A program made the translations under genes and the position numbers. Of a stretch of DNA of 64,000 nucleotides, positions 1-12,230 are shown one piece after another. This stretch comes from Earliella scabrosa (taxonomy: Eukaryota; Basidiomycota; Agaricomycetes; Polyporales; Polyporaceae), in NCBI GenBank assembly GCA_022605405.1, contig JABYQQ010000016.1, positions 558,001 to 622,000 of the forward strand, in the 5' to 3' direction. Within the stretch, counting starts at the first letter, position 1. The number at the start of each line of letters is the position of its first letter. The notes beneath the pieces are model-generated. The model was not told where the DNA came from and did no database searches. It saw only the letters and a program-made list of their open reading frames with translations.

Positions 1-3000
1 AAGCACGTCTCGTTCAAGCCCGGCTCAGTGGACGGTATCCGTCAAGTTGTCAACATAGCCGCCGCGAACCCCGACTTCCCCATCATCATGCAGTGGACTG
101 GTGGACGTGCTGGAGGTCATCACTCTTGTGAGGACTTCCACCAGCCGATCCTCTCCACCTACGGCTCGATCCGCCAGCACGCTAACCTCATCCTCGTCGG
201 CGGCTCCGGTTTCGGTGGTGCTGACGACCTTTGGCCCTACCTCACCGGTGACTGGTCGGTTGAGATGTTCGGAGTCCAGCCAATGCCCTTCGACGGTTTC
301 CTCTTCGCCAGCCGCGTAATGGTCGCGAAAGAAGCCCACACCAGCTCCTCCGTCAAGGACCTCATCGTCGCTGCGTCTGGCGTCGATGACGCTCAGTGGG
401 AAGGCACGTACGCGAAGGAGACCGGTGGCATCCTAACTGTCCGCTCCGAGCTCGGCGAGCCCATCCACAAGATCGCGACTCGTGCTGTCAAGCTCTGGAA
501 GGAGTTCGACGACACGGTCTTCAAGCTGCCGAAGGAGAAGCGCATTACCTGGCTCGCTGAGCGTCGTTCGGAGATCATCGCCAAGCTCAACAAGGACTTC
601 GCGAAGCCTTGGTTCGGTTGGAAGAAGGACGGCTCTGTCGTCGAGGACATCGCCGACATGACCTACGAGGAGGTCGTCCTCCGTATGGTCCGTCTCATGT
701 ACGTCTCGCACCAGGAGCGCTGGATCGATCAGTCTCTCCGCAACCTCACTGGAGATTGGTTGCGCCGCGTCGAGGAGCGCTTCGCTGGCCTGCAGGCTGG
801 CGAGAAGGCGTCCATCCTCCAGTCGTTCTCTTCTCTTGACAAGCCCGCCGAGTTCATCGAGCAGTTCTTCAAGGCGTACCCCGCAGCGACCGAGCAGCTC
901 CTCGCAGCTGAGGACAAGGCCTACTTCCTCGCCATCTCCCAGCGCCCCGGTCAGAAGCCCGCCCCCTTCATCCCCGTGCTTGACGCGAGCTTCGAGGTGT
1001 GGTTCAAGAAGGTAAGTAGCAAATCTAGTTGTATATGCTACGCTCACTAAAGTTGTGACCAGGACTCGCTCTGGGCCGCGGAGGACATCGATGCGGTCTT
1101 CGACCAAGACCCGCAGCGCGTCTGTATCCTCCAGGGTCCCGTCGCCGTCAAGCACTCGAAGGTTAAGGACGAGCCGATCAAGGAGCTCCTGGGTAACATC
1201 ACCTCGCTCCTCGTCGACAAGCTCGTCGACCGCCTCTATGGTGGCGACAAGTCCAAGATCCCGACCGTCGAATACCTCAGCCCCAAGCCCCGCGCTATCG
1301 CAGCTGCCATCACACCTGCTGTGGCCGAGAACAAGGCGACGTACACCGTCGGTGCATCGCTCCCCGACACCTCTGCTTGGCTCGAGACCATTGCGGGTCC
1401 GGAGCTCAACTGGCTCCGCGCTCTGCTCACATCGACGACGATCGTCCAAGGCACCGCATACCTCGACAACCCGCTCCGTCGTCTCTTCACTCCTCGCCGC
1501 GGACAGAAGGTCATCGTCGAGAGCGACGGCTCCCGCCCCGTGAAGGTCTCAGTGTTTGGCTCAGCGCGCTCGCATGGCGTGCACGACCCTTCGTTCAAGG
1601 TCGTGGAGATCACCTTCAACTCGTCGACGTCCATGATTGATGTCACCCTCTTCGAGGAACGTCGCGGGGTCGCGGTTCCCCTCCCCTTCCAGTTCCAGTA
1701 CAAGCCCTCCATGGGCTTCGCGCCGATCCACGAGGTCGCCGAGGACCGCAACACGCGCATCAAGCAGTTCTACTGGAAGCTTTGGTTCGGCGATAACGAG
1801 AGTCTTCCAGAGATTGGTCTTCGCGACACCTTCACTGGTCCTGAGGTCACCATCGACGAGGACGATGTGGAGACGTTCTGCGCAGTTGTTGGCAACCAGG
1901 GCGAAGCGTTCAAGTCTGCTCGTAACGACACTCCGCTTGCTCCTATGGACTTCGCTATCGTCACCGGCTGGCAGGTATGTGCTTCATGCTTTTTGCTGAT
2001 AGTGCCATCCGCTTACATCAAGTCATTTAGGCCATCATGAAGGCGATCTTCCCGGCGCCTGTGGACGGCGACCTCCTTAAGCTCGTGCACCTCTCCAACG
2101 GGTTCCGTCTCGTCGACGGCGCGAAGCCGCTCAAGGCTGGTGACGTCTGCAAGGCCGAGGCTCGCATCATCGCGGTGACGAACAGCGATGCGGGTAAGAC
2201 TGTCAAGGTTAAGGGCTTCGTCACCCGAGGCACCGAGCGCGTCATTGAGGTCGTCTCTTCTTTCCTCTACCGTGGCCGCTTCGACGACTACGAGAACACT
2301 TTCGAAATTCTTGAGGAGCCCGACTACCTTGTCGAGGTCCCGAACGACGCTGCCGTCGGCGTTCTCCAGTCGAAGGAGTGGTTCGAGTGGGACGACGAGA
2401 CGAAGCCTCTGCAAGCCGGCACAAACCTCGTCTTCCGCGTCAGGTCGGAGGTCACGTACCGCAACAAGACGTGCTACAAGAACGTCAGCGTGTCGGGCGA
2501 GGTCTTTGTGCGCGACCAGATCAAGCGCCTCGTCAAGGTCGGCTCGGTCGACTTCCTCCAGGATGACTCGCGCGGCAACCCCGTCGTCTCCTACCTCCAA
2601 CGTCACGGCAAGCCCCAGGGTCTCGTCTCGCCCCTCTCTAACGACGGTTACACCCTCGCGAGCGGATCTGCCACCGCCTTCACTTCGCCTGCTACCAACG
2701 AGCCTTACTCCAAGATCTCCGGCGACTTCAACCCCATCCATGTCAACCCCTACTTCTCAGATTACGCCGCTCTTCCTGGCACCATCACCCACGGCATGTG
2801 GTCGAGTGCTGCCACCCGCAAGTACGTCGAGAACGCCGTCGCTCAAGGCAAGCCTGACCGCGTCGTCGCGTAAGTGGACCGAGTGTTGTTGTATGGTTAG
2901 TTGCTGAGTCTCTGTATAGGTACGACGTCAACTTCGTCGGGATGGTCCTCCCGGGCGACGAGCTCCAGGTCAAGATCAAGCACGTTGGCATGCGCAACGG

Positions 3001-6000
3001 CAACCTTGTCGTCAACGTCGAGACCCTCAACAGCCGCGGCGAGAAGGTCCTCGCTGGTACTGCCGAGGTCGCGCAGCCTACCACCGTCTACGTCTTCACT
3101 GGCCAGGGTTCTCAGGAGCCGGGCATGGGTATGGACCTCTACAACAACTCTCCTGCTGCTCGCTCTGTCTGGGAGGCCGCCGATGCTCACCTTACCGCCG
3201 TATACGGCTTCTCGATCGTCGAGATCGTCAAGGACAACCCGAAGGAGAAGACCATCCACTTCGGTGGTATCAAGGGTCAGGCCATTCGCCAGAGGTACAT
3301 GGACATGACGTACGACACCATGGACAAGGACGGCAACGTCAAGACTCTCCCGCTCTTCGGCGACATCAACATGCGCACCCAGCGCTACACCTTCAGCCAC
3401 CCGAACGGTCTCCTCTTCGCGACGCAATTCGCTCAGATCGCTCTCGTCGTCACTGAGCGCGCGGCCTTCGAGGACATGCGCTCCAAGGGTCTCGTCCAGA
3501 AGGACTCTGCGTTTGCCGGCCACTCGCTCGGAGAGTACTCTGCTCTCGCCTCCATTGCCGACGTCCTTCCCATCTCTGCTCTGGCTGATGTTGTGTTCTA
3601 CCGTGGTATCACCATGCAGCGTGCTGTCGAGCGTGACGCCCAAAACCGCTCCAACTACGCTATGTGCGCGGTCAACCCCAGCCGTATCTCGAGGACGTTC
3701 AACGATGCTGCGCTTCGTGAGGTCGTCGACTCTATCTCGTCGCGTACCGGCTGCCTCCTCGAGATCGTCAACTTCAACGTCGAGGTACGTTTTCGCTTGC
3801 TAGGTGACACGCTATCGTACTGACGTATCCCTAGGGTCAACAATATGTCTGCGCTGGAGAGCTCGTCGCGCTTCAAACGCTGACGAACGTTTTGAACTAC
3901 CTGAAGATCGAAAAGATTGACATCGCCAAGGTATGTCGTAAGAGCTTGAAAGAATCATACGGCAATACTAAGATTCGATGCAGTTGACGGAGAAGTTCAC
4001 CGTCGACCAAGTCAAGGAGATGCTCGGCGAGATCGTCAACTCCTGCTTCGCGAAGGCAAAGGAGCTGCAGGCGAAGGAGGGATACATCACTCTCGAGCGC
4101 GGCTTCGCAACCATCCCACTCCCTGGTATTGACGTCCCCTTCCACTCTCGCTACCTCTGGGCTGGCGTCATGCCCTTCCGTGCCTGTAGGTACTGCTTGC
4201 CTTCTGTCGTGAGTGCATGCTCATTTGCCTCCTCTAGACCTCTCGAAGAAGATCAACGCGGCGCACCTCAACCCCGACACCCTCGTCGGGAAGTACGTCC
4301 CGAACTTGGTCGCGAAACCGTTCGAGGTCACGAAGGAGTACGCCCAGCTCATCTACGACCAGACGCTCTCGCCTCGCCTCGACAAGGTCCTCCGCAAGTG
4401 GGACCAGGAGAACTGGGGCTCTGCCGAGCAGCGCCAGAAGCTCGCGTACATCATTCTCGTCGAGCTGCTCGCTTACCAGTTCGCGTCTCCTGTCCGCTGG
4501 ATCGAGACTCAGGACCTTCTCTTCACGCAATACCGCTTCGAGCGGTTCATCGAGATCGGTCCCTCGCCTACGCTCACTGGTATGGCTACGCGTACCCTCA
4601 AGGCGAAGTACGAGGTCCAAGATGACTCCGTCAGCCACCGTCGCGCCATCTTCTGTCACGCTAAGCACACCAAGGAGGTGTACTACCAGTTCGAGGACGA
4701 GCCCGAGGCTCCCACTGCCGACGCGCCTGCTGAGGCTTCTGCACCCAGTGCTGCTGCCGCCGCCCCCGCTCCGGTTGCTGTTGCTGCTGCGTCTGCCGCG
4801 CCTGCCGCCGCTGCCGCCAGCATTGAGGATGCGCCGCTCAAGGCGACCGACGTTCTCGTTGCGATCATCGCTCAGAAGCTGAAGAAGAGGGTCGACGAAG
4901 TGCCCCTCTCCAAGAGTATCAAGGACCTCGTCGGCGGCAAGTCAACCATGCAGAACGAAATCCTCGGCGACCTCCAGCTCGAGTTCTCGTCCGCCCCCGA
5001 GAAGGGCGAGGAGCTTCCCCTTGAGGAGCTCGGCTCGTCTCTGGGAGTTGGCTTCTCTGGTGCTCTAGGCAAGTACACGTCCGGCCTCGTTTCGCGTCTC
5101 GTCGGGGCCAAAATGCCCGGTGGCTTCAACGTCTCGGCGATCAAGTCGTACCTCTCGAAGACCTGGGGCCTCGGTTCCTCTCGCGCTGACGGCGTGCTAC
5201 TTCTTGGTGCTACCATGGAGCCTCCAAAGCGTCTCGGTTCAGAGGCCGAGGCGAAGACTTGGTTGGACGGCGTGGTCGCTGTCTACGCGCAGCGCTCTGG
5301 CATTTCGCTCGCTTCCGGCGCCGCTGCAGGTGGTGCTGGAGGTGGTGGAGGCGCAGTCATCAACAGCGAGGAGTTCCTCAAGTTCCAAGCCGACCAGGAC
5401 CGTTTCGCCTCTCAGCAAGTCGAGCTCTGGATGCGTTACCTGGGCCGCGATTCCCGTGCTGGTGACATCAAGTGGGACGCCGAGAAGGCGAACTCTGAAC
5501 AGCTCCAAGCACGTCTCGACGCCATCGCGCGCGAGCATGGCGAGGTGTACGTCGACGGCATCATGCCCATCTTCGACTCCCTGAAGGCCCGTCACTTCGA
5601 CTCTTCCTGGAACTGGGTCCGCCAGGACGCTCTCCTCATGTTCTACGACATCATCTTCGGGCGACTCACCACCGTCGATCGCGAGATCACCGCCCGTTGC
5701 ATTGCCATCATGAACCGCGCCGACCCTGACTTGCTCGCGTACATGCAGTACTACATCGACAAGTGCGACGCTGAACGCGGCGAGACTTACAAGCTCGCCA
5801 AGCAGTTCGGCCAGCAGCTGATTGACAACTGTCGCGAGGTCGTTGGGAAGCCTCCGCTTTACAGGGATGGTAAGTATATCGTTTGTATCCTTCGCTGCCC
5901 AATGACGCTGACGATCCGTCAGTCACGTTCCCTACTGCCCCGCACACCGAGGTCACGGAGAAGGGTGAAATCATTTACAAGGAAGTTGTCCGCGAGAACG

Positions 6001-9000
6001 TGAGGAAGCTCGAGGCGTACGTCGAGGAGATGGCGAGCGGCGACACGATCGTTGCTCCGTCGAACATCCAGAAGATCCAGGAGGACGTCCTCAAGCTCTG
6101 GAACGTTGTCAAGTCACAGCCGGAGATCAGCGAGGAGCAGAAGAACCGGATCAAGGCGTTGTACGAAGGCGTCGTCCGTTCTCTCCGCAAGCGTCCCGAG
6201 TCACGCACTCGCACCAGCGGCCCTCGCGCGCGCCGTTCTTCCTCGCAGTTCCTTCGTCCACAGATCTCGAACGTCGCCTCCGTGTCCGCCGACAAGGTCC
6301 CTCTCCTGCACCTCAAGCGCAAGGTTGGCACGAACTGGGAGTACAGCAGTAACCTGACGGGCGTGTACCTCGACATCCTCCACGAGATCGCTACCTCGGG
6401 TACTACCTTCAAGGACAAGAACGCGCTGCTCACCGGTGTCGGCAAGGGCTCGATTGGTGTCGAGATCGTCAAGGGTCTGCTCTCTGGCGGTGCGCACGTC
6501 GTGATCACCACGTCGCGGTACAGCCGCGCTACTGTCGAGTACTACCAGGGCATCTTCCAGCGCTTTGGCAGCAAGGGCTCTGCGCTCACCGTTGTCCCCT
6601 TCAACCAGGGCTCGAAGCAAGACGTCGAAGCTCTCGTCGACTACATCTACTCGACTCTCAGCCTTGATCTCGACTACATCCTACCATTCGCCGCTGTCCC
6701 GGAGAACGGGCGTGAGATCGATGGCCTGGACGACAAGTCCGAACTTGCGCACCGCATCATGCTCGTCAACCTCCTCCGTCTGCTCGGTACCGTCAAGAAC
6801 AAGAAGGCCAGTCGCCAGATCGTTACTCGTCCCACTCAGGTCATCTTGCCTCTTTCCCCTAACCATGGCTTGTTCGGCAACGACGGCCTGTACTCCGAGT
6901 CGAAGATCTCGCTCGAGACCTTGTTCAACCGCTGGAACAGCGAGAGCTGGGGCGAGTACCTCTGTCTTGCTGGTGCTGTTATTGGGTGAGTATTTGCTTC
7001 TGGCGCGTCGGCGACTCGTTGCTGACCTTTCCATTATAGCTGGACGCGTGGTACCGGTCTCATGAGTGCCACCAACACTGTCGCACACGAGCTCGAGGGT
7101 CACGGTGTGCGCACGTTCTCGGCGAAGGAGATGGCGTTCAATATCCTCGGTCTCATGCACCCCCTCCTCTTCAGTATTACTCAGGTGGAGCCGATCTGGG
7201 CCGACCTCAACGGTGGTATGGACCGCCTCCCTGACCTTGCCGAGATCACCACTCGCATCCGTACCGACCTTGCGAGGAAGAGTGAGCTGCGTCGTGCGAT
7301 CGCTCGCGACAACGCGGCCGACTTCAAGGTCATCAACGGCGTGGAGGCTGAACGCGTCTTGCAGACTGTTAACGTCACGCCCAGGGCGAACTTCCAGTTC
7401 GCGTTCCCTGCGTTGGAGCCCGTCGAGTCCTTCGGCGATATCGCGCAGCTTCGCGGCATGTTGGATCTGGAGAAGGTCATCGTCGTCACTGGCTTCGCCG
7501 AGGTTGGTCCTTGGGGCAGTTCGCGTACGCGCTGGGAGATGGAGGCGCGTGGAGAGTTCACGATCGAGGGTTGTATCGAGATGGCGTGGATGATGGGTTA
7601 CATCAAGCACTTCGACGGTCGCCTGAAGGACGGCAGCCTCTACGTTGGCTGGGTCGATGCCAAGTCTGGAGAACCCGTCGACGACAAGGACGTCCGGGGC
7701 CGTTACGAGAAGGACATCCTCGCGCATGCTGGCGTTCGTATGATCGGTGAGTCTTTCGCAGTGTGTTCATGAACGTTTATTGACGAGCGTTCCGACAGAG
7801 CCAGAGTTGTTCCGTGGCTACGACCCGAAGAAGAAGGTCTTCAACCAGGAGATTGAGTTGCTCCACGACCTCGAGCCGTTCGAAGCCTCGCAACCCGACG
7901 CCGAGAAGTTCAAGTACGAGCATGGTGACAAGTGCGACATCTGGGCAGGCGAGGGCGGCCAGTGGTTTGTGAAGTTTAAGAAGGGAGCGCGTGTCTTCGT
8001 TCCGAAGGCGTTCAAGTTCAGTCGACTCGTCGCCGGCCAGATCCCCACCGGTTGGGACGCCGGTCGCTACGGTATCCCCGCAGACATCATCGCCCAAACC
8101 GACCGTGCCACGCTCTGGGCCCTCGTCTGTGCCGCCGAGGCGCTCAATATGTCTGGTATCACCGACCCATACGAGCTGTACCAGCACATGCACCCGTCCG
8201 AAGTCGGGTCAAGCATTGGCAGTGGTATGGGTGGTATGGAGAGCTTGTCTCGCATGTTCAAGGACCGACGCGACGAGAAGGAAGTCCAGAACGACATCCT
8301 CCAGGAGACGTACGTGACGCCAACCAGTTAATGTTATATCATATCGTGCTCATCGTCCCGTCTAGCTTCATCAACACGACCGCTGGCTGGGTCAACCTGC
8401 TTCTCTTGTCCTCGAGCGGTCCGATCAAGATCCCGGTCGGCGCCTGGTACGTCCTGTGTGGTGACCGCTGTTGTATCACTGCTAACTCGTCATCGTAGTG
8501 CGACCGCGCTGCAGTCCATTGAGATTGCCTGCGACACGCTGCTTTCCGGCAAGGCCAAGGTCATGCTCGCGGGTGGCTTCGACGACTTGAGCGAGGAGGG
8601 GTCTTACGAGTTCGCGAACATGAAGGCCACTAGCAACGCGGAGACGGAGCTCGCCATGGGCCGTGAACCGACTGAAATGTCTCGCCCGGCGACCACGACG
8701 CGCTCAGGGGTATGTATCATGCCACTCAACGCGGGATCCCTACTAATCGTTCGCCTAGTTCATGGAAGCGCAAGGTACTGGTGTCCACGTCCTCATGAAT
8801 GCCAAGACCGCCCTTGAACTCGGCTGCCCGATCCGCGGTGTCATCGGATTCACTTCGACATCTACGTAAGTACGGTTCGATCCCTTTACTCATCCGCTTC
8901 TAATCTCGCTACAGTGACAAGGCTGGTCGTTCCGTCCCCGCGCCTGGCCGTGGAGCCTTGTCCATCGCTCGTGAGGTGCACACGAAGCACCCTCTGCCCA

Positions 9001-10604
9001 TCCTCGATCTGGCATACCGCTCGCGTCAACTCTCCTTCCGTCGCAAGCAAATCTCGCAATGGTTGGACAACGAGCGCCAGCAGCTGAAGGACGAGGTCGA
9101 GTACCGCAAGAGCCAAGGCGATGTCATCGACGAGGACTACCTTGCTACGCGCGTTGCGGACATCGAGAAGGAAGCAGCCCGCCAGGAGAAGGACGCTATC
9201 GCGACATACGGCATGCTTGAAGGTGTTGACCCTCGGGTCGCGCCCCTGCGTCGCGCTCTCGCTGTCTGGGGCCTTACCGCTGACGATCTGGGTGTACTCT
9301 CCATTCACGGCACGAGCACTGGAGCGAACGTAAGTACTGCAACATACTGTTTCATGCGACCTACTAACGTTTCATCCGTCTGTAGGAGAAGAACGAGACA
9401 CACATCTGGAACGATGTCTTCACCAACCTCGGACGTACCAACGGCAACGCTGTCCCCATCATGGCGCAGAAGAGCTTGTGCGGACACTCGAAGGGTGGTT
9501 CGGCAGCATGGCAGCTTGCCGGTCTCCTCCAGAGCGTAGAGTCTGGCATCGTCCCTGGCAATCGCAACGCCGAGTACGTTGAATCCTGCACGCTCTTGCA
9601 TACGATCTCTGACTTTGTCTGTAGCAACATTGATGCCAACTTCAAGAAGCACACGTACCTGATCTTCCCCTCGAAGGCGATTCACACCGACGGTATCCGC
9701 GCTGGTGTCATGGTCAGTTCGCCCGTTCGCATTAGTACTCGTTCTTGATCTGACTTTGCTCCTTCAGTCTTCGTTCGGCTTCGGACAAGTCGGCGGCACG
9801 TGCATGGTCATCAACCCTCGCTACCTCCTTGCTGCGCTTGAGCCGTCGACGTACGAGGCATACAAGCTGAAGAACCGTCACCGCCAACGCCTGTGCTACA
9901 AGGCAATGAGCGAGATGATGACGTCGAACAACCTGGTGCGGGTCAAGGATGCTCCGCCATACAGCAAGGAGCTCGAAGCCCCCGTCCTCCTCAACCCCTT
10001 GGCGAGAGCATCGTACAACCCGAAGACCGGCAGCTACGAGTTCACATCGAAGTTGGCGTCCAAGCCGACCTTCGACGTTTCCAACGTGAAGGCTGTGTCT
10101 GAAGTGCTCTCAGGGGGGTCTACCGCGGGTGTTGGCGTCGATCAAGGTGCGTTCCTGATGTCCTGGGCGGTAGTACTGTACTGACGTGTAACTTTTTCCA
10201 GAGCTGATCTCCGCTGTGCCGTCGTGGAACCCGACGTTCGTCGACCGCAACTTCACCGATGCTGAGGTTGCATACTGTCGGGCACAACCTTCGCCCTCCG
10301 CCTCGTTCGCCGCGCGCTGGGTGGGCAAGGAAGCTGTGTTCAAGTCCCTCGGTGTAGCCTCGAAGGGTGCGGCGGCGGCGATGAAGGACATCGAGATCCT
10401 GCCTGACGAGTCCGGCGTCCCGACGGTCACCCTGCACGGCGAGGCCAAGGCGGCTGCCGACGCGAAGGGAATCACCAAGGTCCACATCTCTCTAAGCCAC
10501 TCGGAGGTGCGTTCTGTTTCCTTGTCAGTGCAGTATTCCAGTCACTCACGATCACTTCATCGCAGACTACTGCTATCGCCTTTGCTCAGGCGACGTCTTC
10601 ATGA
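1..10604 (+). CDS. FAS: Fused type I fatty acid synthase (partial, 5' end outside window)
   Basis: Cytosolic synthase making long-chain acyl-CoA from acetyl- and malonyl-CoA. Exons: 1-1011, 1063-1974, 2031-2869, 2920-3784, 3835-3930, 3984-4185, 4238-5869, 5923-6985, 7040-7746, 7799-8309, 8366-8446, 8499-8709, 8759-8865, 8915-9329, 9386-9573, 9625-9712, 9768-10146, 10202-10506, 10566-10604 (3,216 codons plus stop). Domains in order: enoyl reductase FMN barrel ([10 protein letters not shown]), MaoC-like dehydratase ([11 protein letters not shown]), malonyl/palmitoyl transferase ([10 protein letters not shown], Ser codon 3524; PFHS, His 4143), Ala/Pro linker, one ACP (GGKST, Ser codon 4942), ketoreductase ([15 protein letters not shown]), ketosynthase ([25 protein letters not shown]), C-terminal phosphopantetheinyl transferase ([12 protein letters not shown]). 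Exon 7 runs unbroken from beta-type transferase into alpha-type ACP, so this is one chain, as known in several basidiomycetes. The acetyltransferase and N-terminal part (perhaps 700 residues) lie upstream. Confidence 0.98.
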
Positions 10605-10806
10605 ACTCTGAACTCTGCTCTCATCGTATAATACTCGTAACCTGATACTCTTAGTGGACTATTAGCAGCTCGGTCTCTTGACGCATTCACACATTTGTAT
10701 CCCTTGCACGCATCTCACGTCTCTTTACGCTATCATGTACTTTCCTGCATCACGACAATAGATTTCTCTTTCTCTCAACGAAGGCTGTCCGCGAGGATCT
10801 CAAGCG

Positions 10807-11775
10807 TTATGATTGTGGTGCGACTAAGTACAGATTCGAATTGAGGATATACTGCGTGATTCCTTCAGTGACCATTGTCTTCCAGCCAGAGTCATGTCTT
10901 GCGATGGTCTCACGAACTTCGCTACTGCTATACGTGCGTTCCTTCTCACCGATATCAGCAAAGACTATTTTATCCGCCGGCACGACGTCCCTGAGGATAT
11001 CAGGGATCTCGACCTCAAGCTGTTCCTCGACTGCCCCCGTCACACCCTTGCTATAGCCCACCCGCCGAGCACAGATGACTCGCGAGTCGTCCTCTGTCGG
11101 CGACAGGAAGCGATGCAAGGCGGCCTTCATAGCTTGCTCGTCCGCGTAGTAGCGCGAGGCGAACAAGCGGACGATCGTGTCGGTGCCCATGAGGAAGGTG
11201 AGCTTCGGAGAGGGTGACGGTGAGGGTGAGAGGGAGAGGGACGGCGCGGGCGAGTCGAGCTCTGCGATGCGTCTGCGGAGGAAGTCGAGGAGGATGGCGG
11301 ACTTGCCGACGAAGGTGGGCTCGTCAATGATGGCGACGGCCACGTTGGCGGCTCGAGAGGGGGAGGTTGAGGGGGCGGACGAGAGAGAGGGAGAGGGAAG
11401 GGTACGCGCGAGTTCGAGGTCGTGCGCGAGGAGGACCATCATCTCCATGCGCTGCTCGAAGATCGCGTCGCGCGGCTTGAGCTGCTTGTCGACGTTACGC
11501 ACGGATAGCAGGAGCAGGCGAGCGTCGAAGTCGTCGGGGAGCGGCGAGGGAGTGGCAGATGGGTTTGGGGTTGCTTGGGAGGGCCGGAGGTTCGCGAGCG
11601 CGAGGTGGGCGAGCGTCGGGGGGTTGAAGGATGAGTCGAGGACGGAGATGTGGAGCGTCGGCGCGAGATGGGGGCCCGGGGTGGGCGGGAGGGGCCAGCG
11701 GGGATGGGAGGTGTGTACGAGCTCGAGGGTGGAGAGACCTCGCTGTACGCGCTGGAGGAGCGCGCTGAAGCTCAT
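10807..11775 (-). CDS. POF1: POF1-like nicotinamide-nucleotide adenylyltransferase family protein
   Basis: Single-exon 322-residue protein. A nucleotidyltransferase alpha/beta-phosphodiesterase signature lies at about residues 45-60 (VLDSSFNPPTLAHLALA; the family HxGH motif appears as TLAH). The C-terminal substrate-loop motif, usually ISSTxxR, appears as SSSEVRE and is followed by GITQYILNSNLY. A central stretch reads FLMGTDTIVRLF. This pattern matches the fungal POF1 branch of NMN/nicotinate-nucleotide adenylyltransferases; the substrate is inferred from family, not shown here. Residues around 65-80 and 185-195 are Pro/Ser-rich insertions. It converges with FAS (202 bp between stop codons) and is divergent from DBP5. 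The start is the first ATG in frame and leaves the nucleotide-binding motif near residue 48. Alternative: a generic cytidylyltransferase-like protein. Confidence 0.8.
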   Translation of the reverse strand: MSFSALLQRVQRGLSTLELVHTSHPRWPLPPTPGPHLAPTLHISVLDSSFNPPTLAHLALANLRPSQATPNPSATPSPLPDDFDARLLLLSVRNVDKQLKPRDAIFEQRMEMMVLLAHDLELARTLPSPSLSSAPSTSPSRAANVAVAIIDEPTFVGKSAILLDFLRRRIAELDSPAPSLSLSPSPSPSPKLTFLMGTDTIVRLFASRYYADEQAMKAALHRFLSPTEDDSRVICARRVGYSKGVTGAVEEQLEVEIPDILRDVVPADKIVFADIGEKERTYSSSEVRETIARHDSGWKTMVTEGITQYILNSNLYLVAPQS

Positions 11776-12230
11776 GTCGGGGAAGGTGTAATGAATCGTG
11801 CTCGAGCCGAGCTGAGAAGAGAGGTAGGATGTGGTATGACGGACGTACGTGAACGCTGGTGTATTGCTGTCGCTCAGCCTGAGCCGATGGACGGCTGGTC
11901 TCCCTCAGAAGTCCGTCAATCTCTTCTCAGTAAAAGGCTCGACGCAGGGTCCCTGGAGGGAGGAGGAAGGTCGAGGACGGTCGACGAAGGACAAGTACTT
12001 GAAGCTTGAAGTTGGAGTCATCGAGGAAGGCACGAGAGATAAGATAAGGCGGGTCAGATCTCCGATCCGAGGACGCCACTTGGGGACATGGGCTGGAAAA
12101 GGGAGACAAGCTGCACCTGCAGCTCAACTCGAGCACTCGACGAGGAGCGATGGAGAAAGACGCCGACGGTTTTTACACGGCTCCCGCCTGTCAGTCTTCT
12201 CCCTGCCATCGTCCGTGAGACCCCTCGCTC
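11776..12230. promoter_or_regulatory. Shared divergent promoter region of the POF1-like gene and DBP5
   Basis: This 455-bp interval separates the start codons of two genes transcribed away from each other, so both promoters must lie here. I see no clear TATA box, and nothing with coding character. Confidence 0.6.

Noticed and set aside
433..1449. Long open frame antisense to FAS (338 codons)
   Set aside because: It is the mirror of GC-rich, codon-biased FAS exons and even runs through the first intron. Its composition is the usual Asp/Glu/Leu/Arg shadow.
8871..8885. GGTTCGATCC resembling a tRNA B box
   Set aside because: It lies in a 49-nt FAS intron with no room for, and no sign of, the rest of a tRNA.
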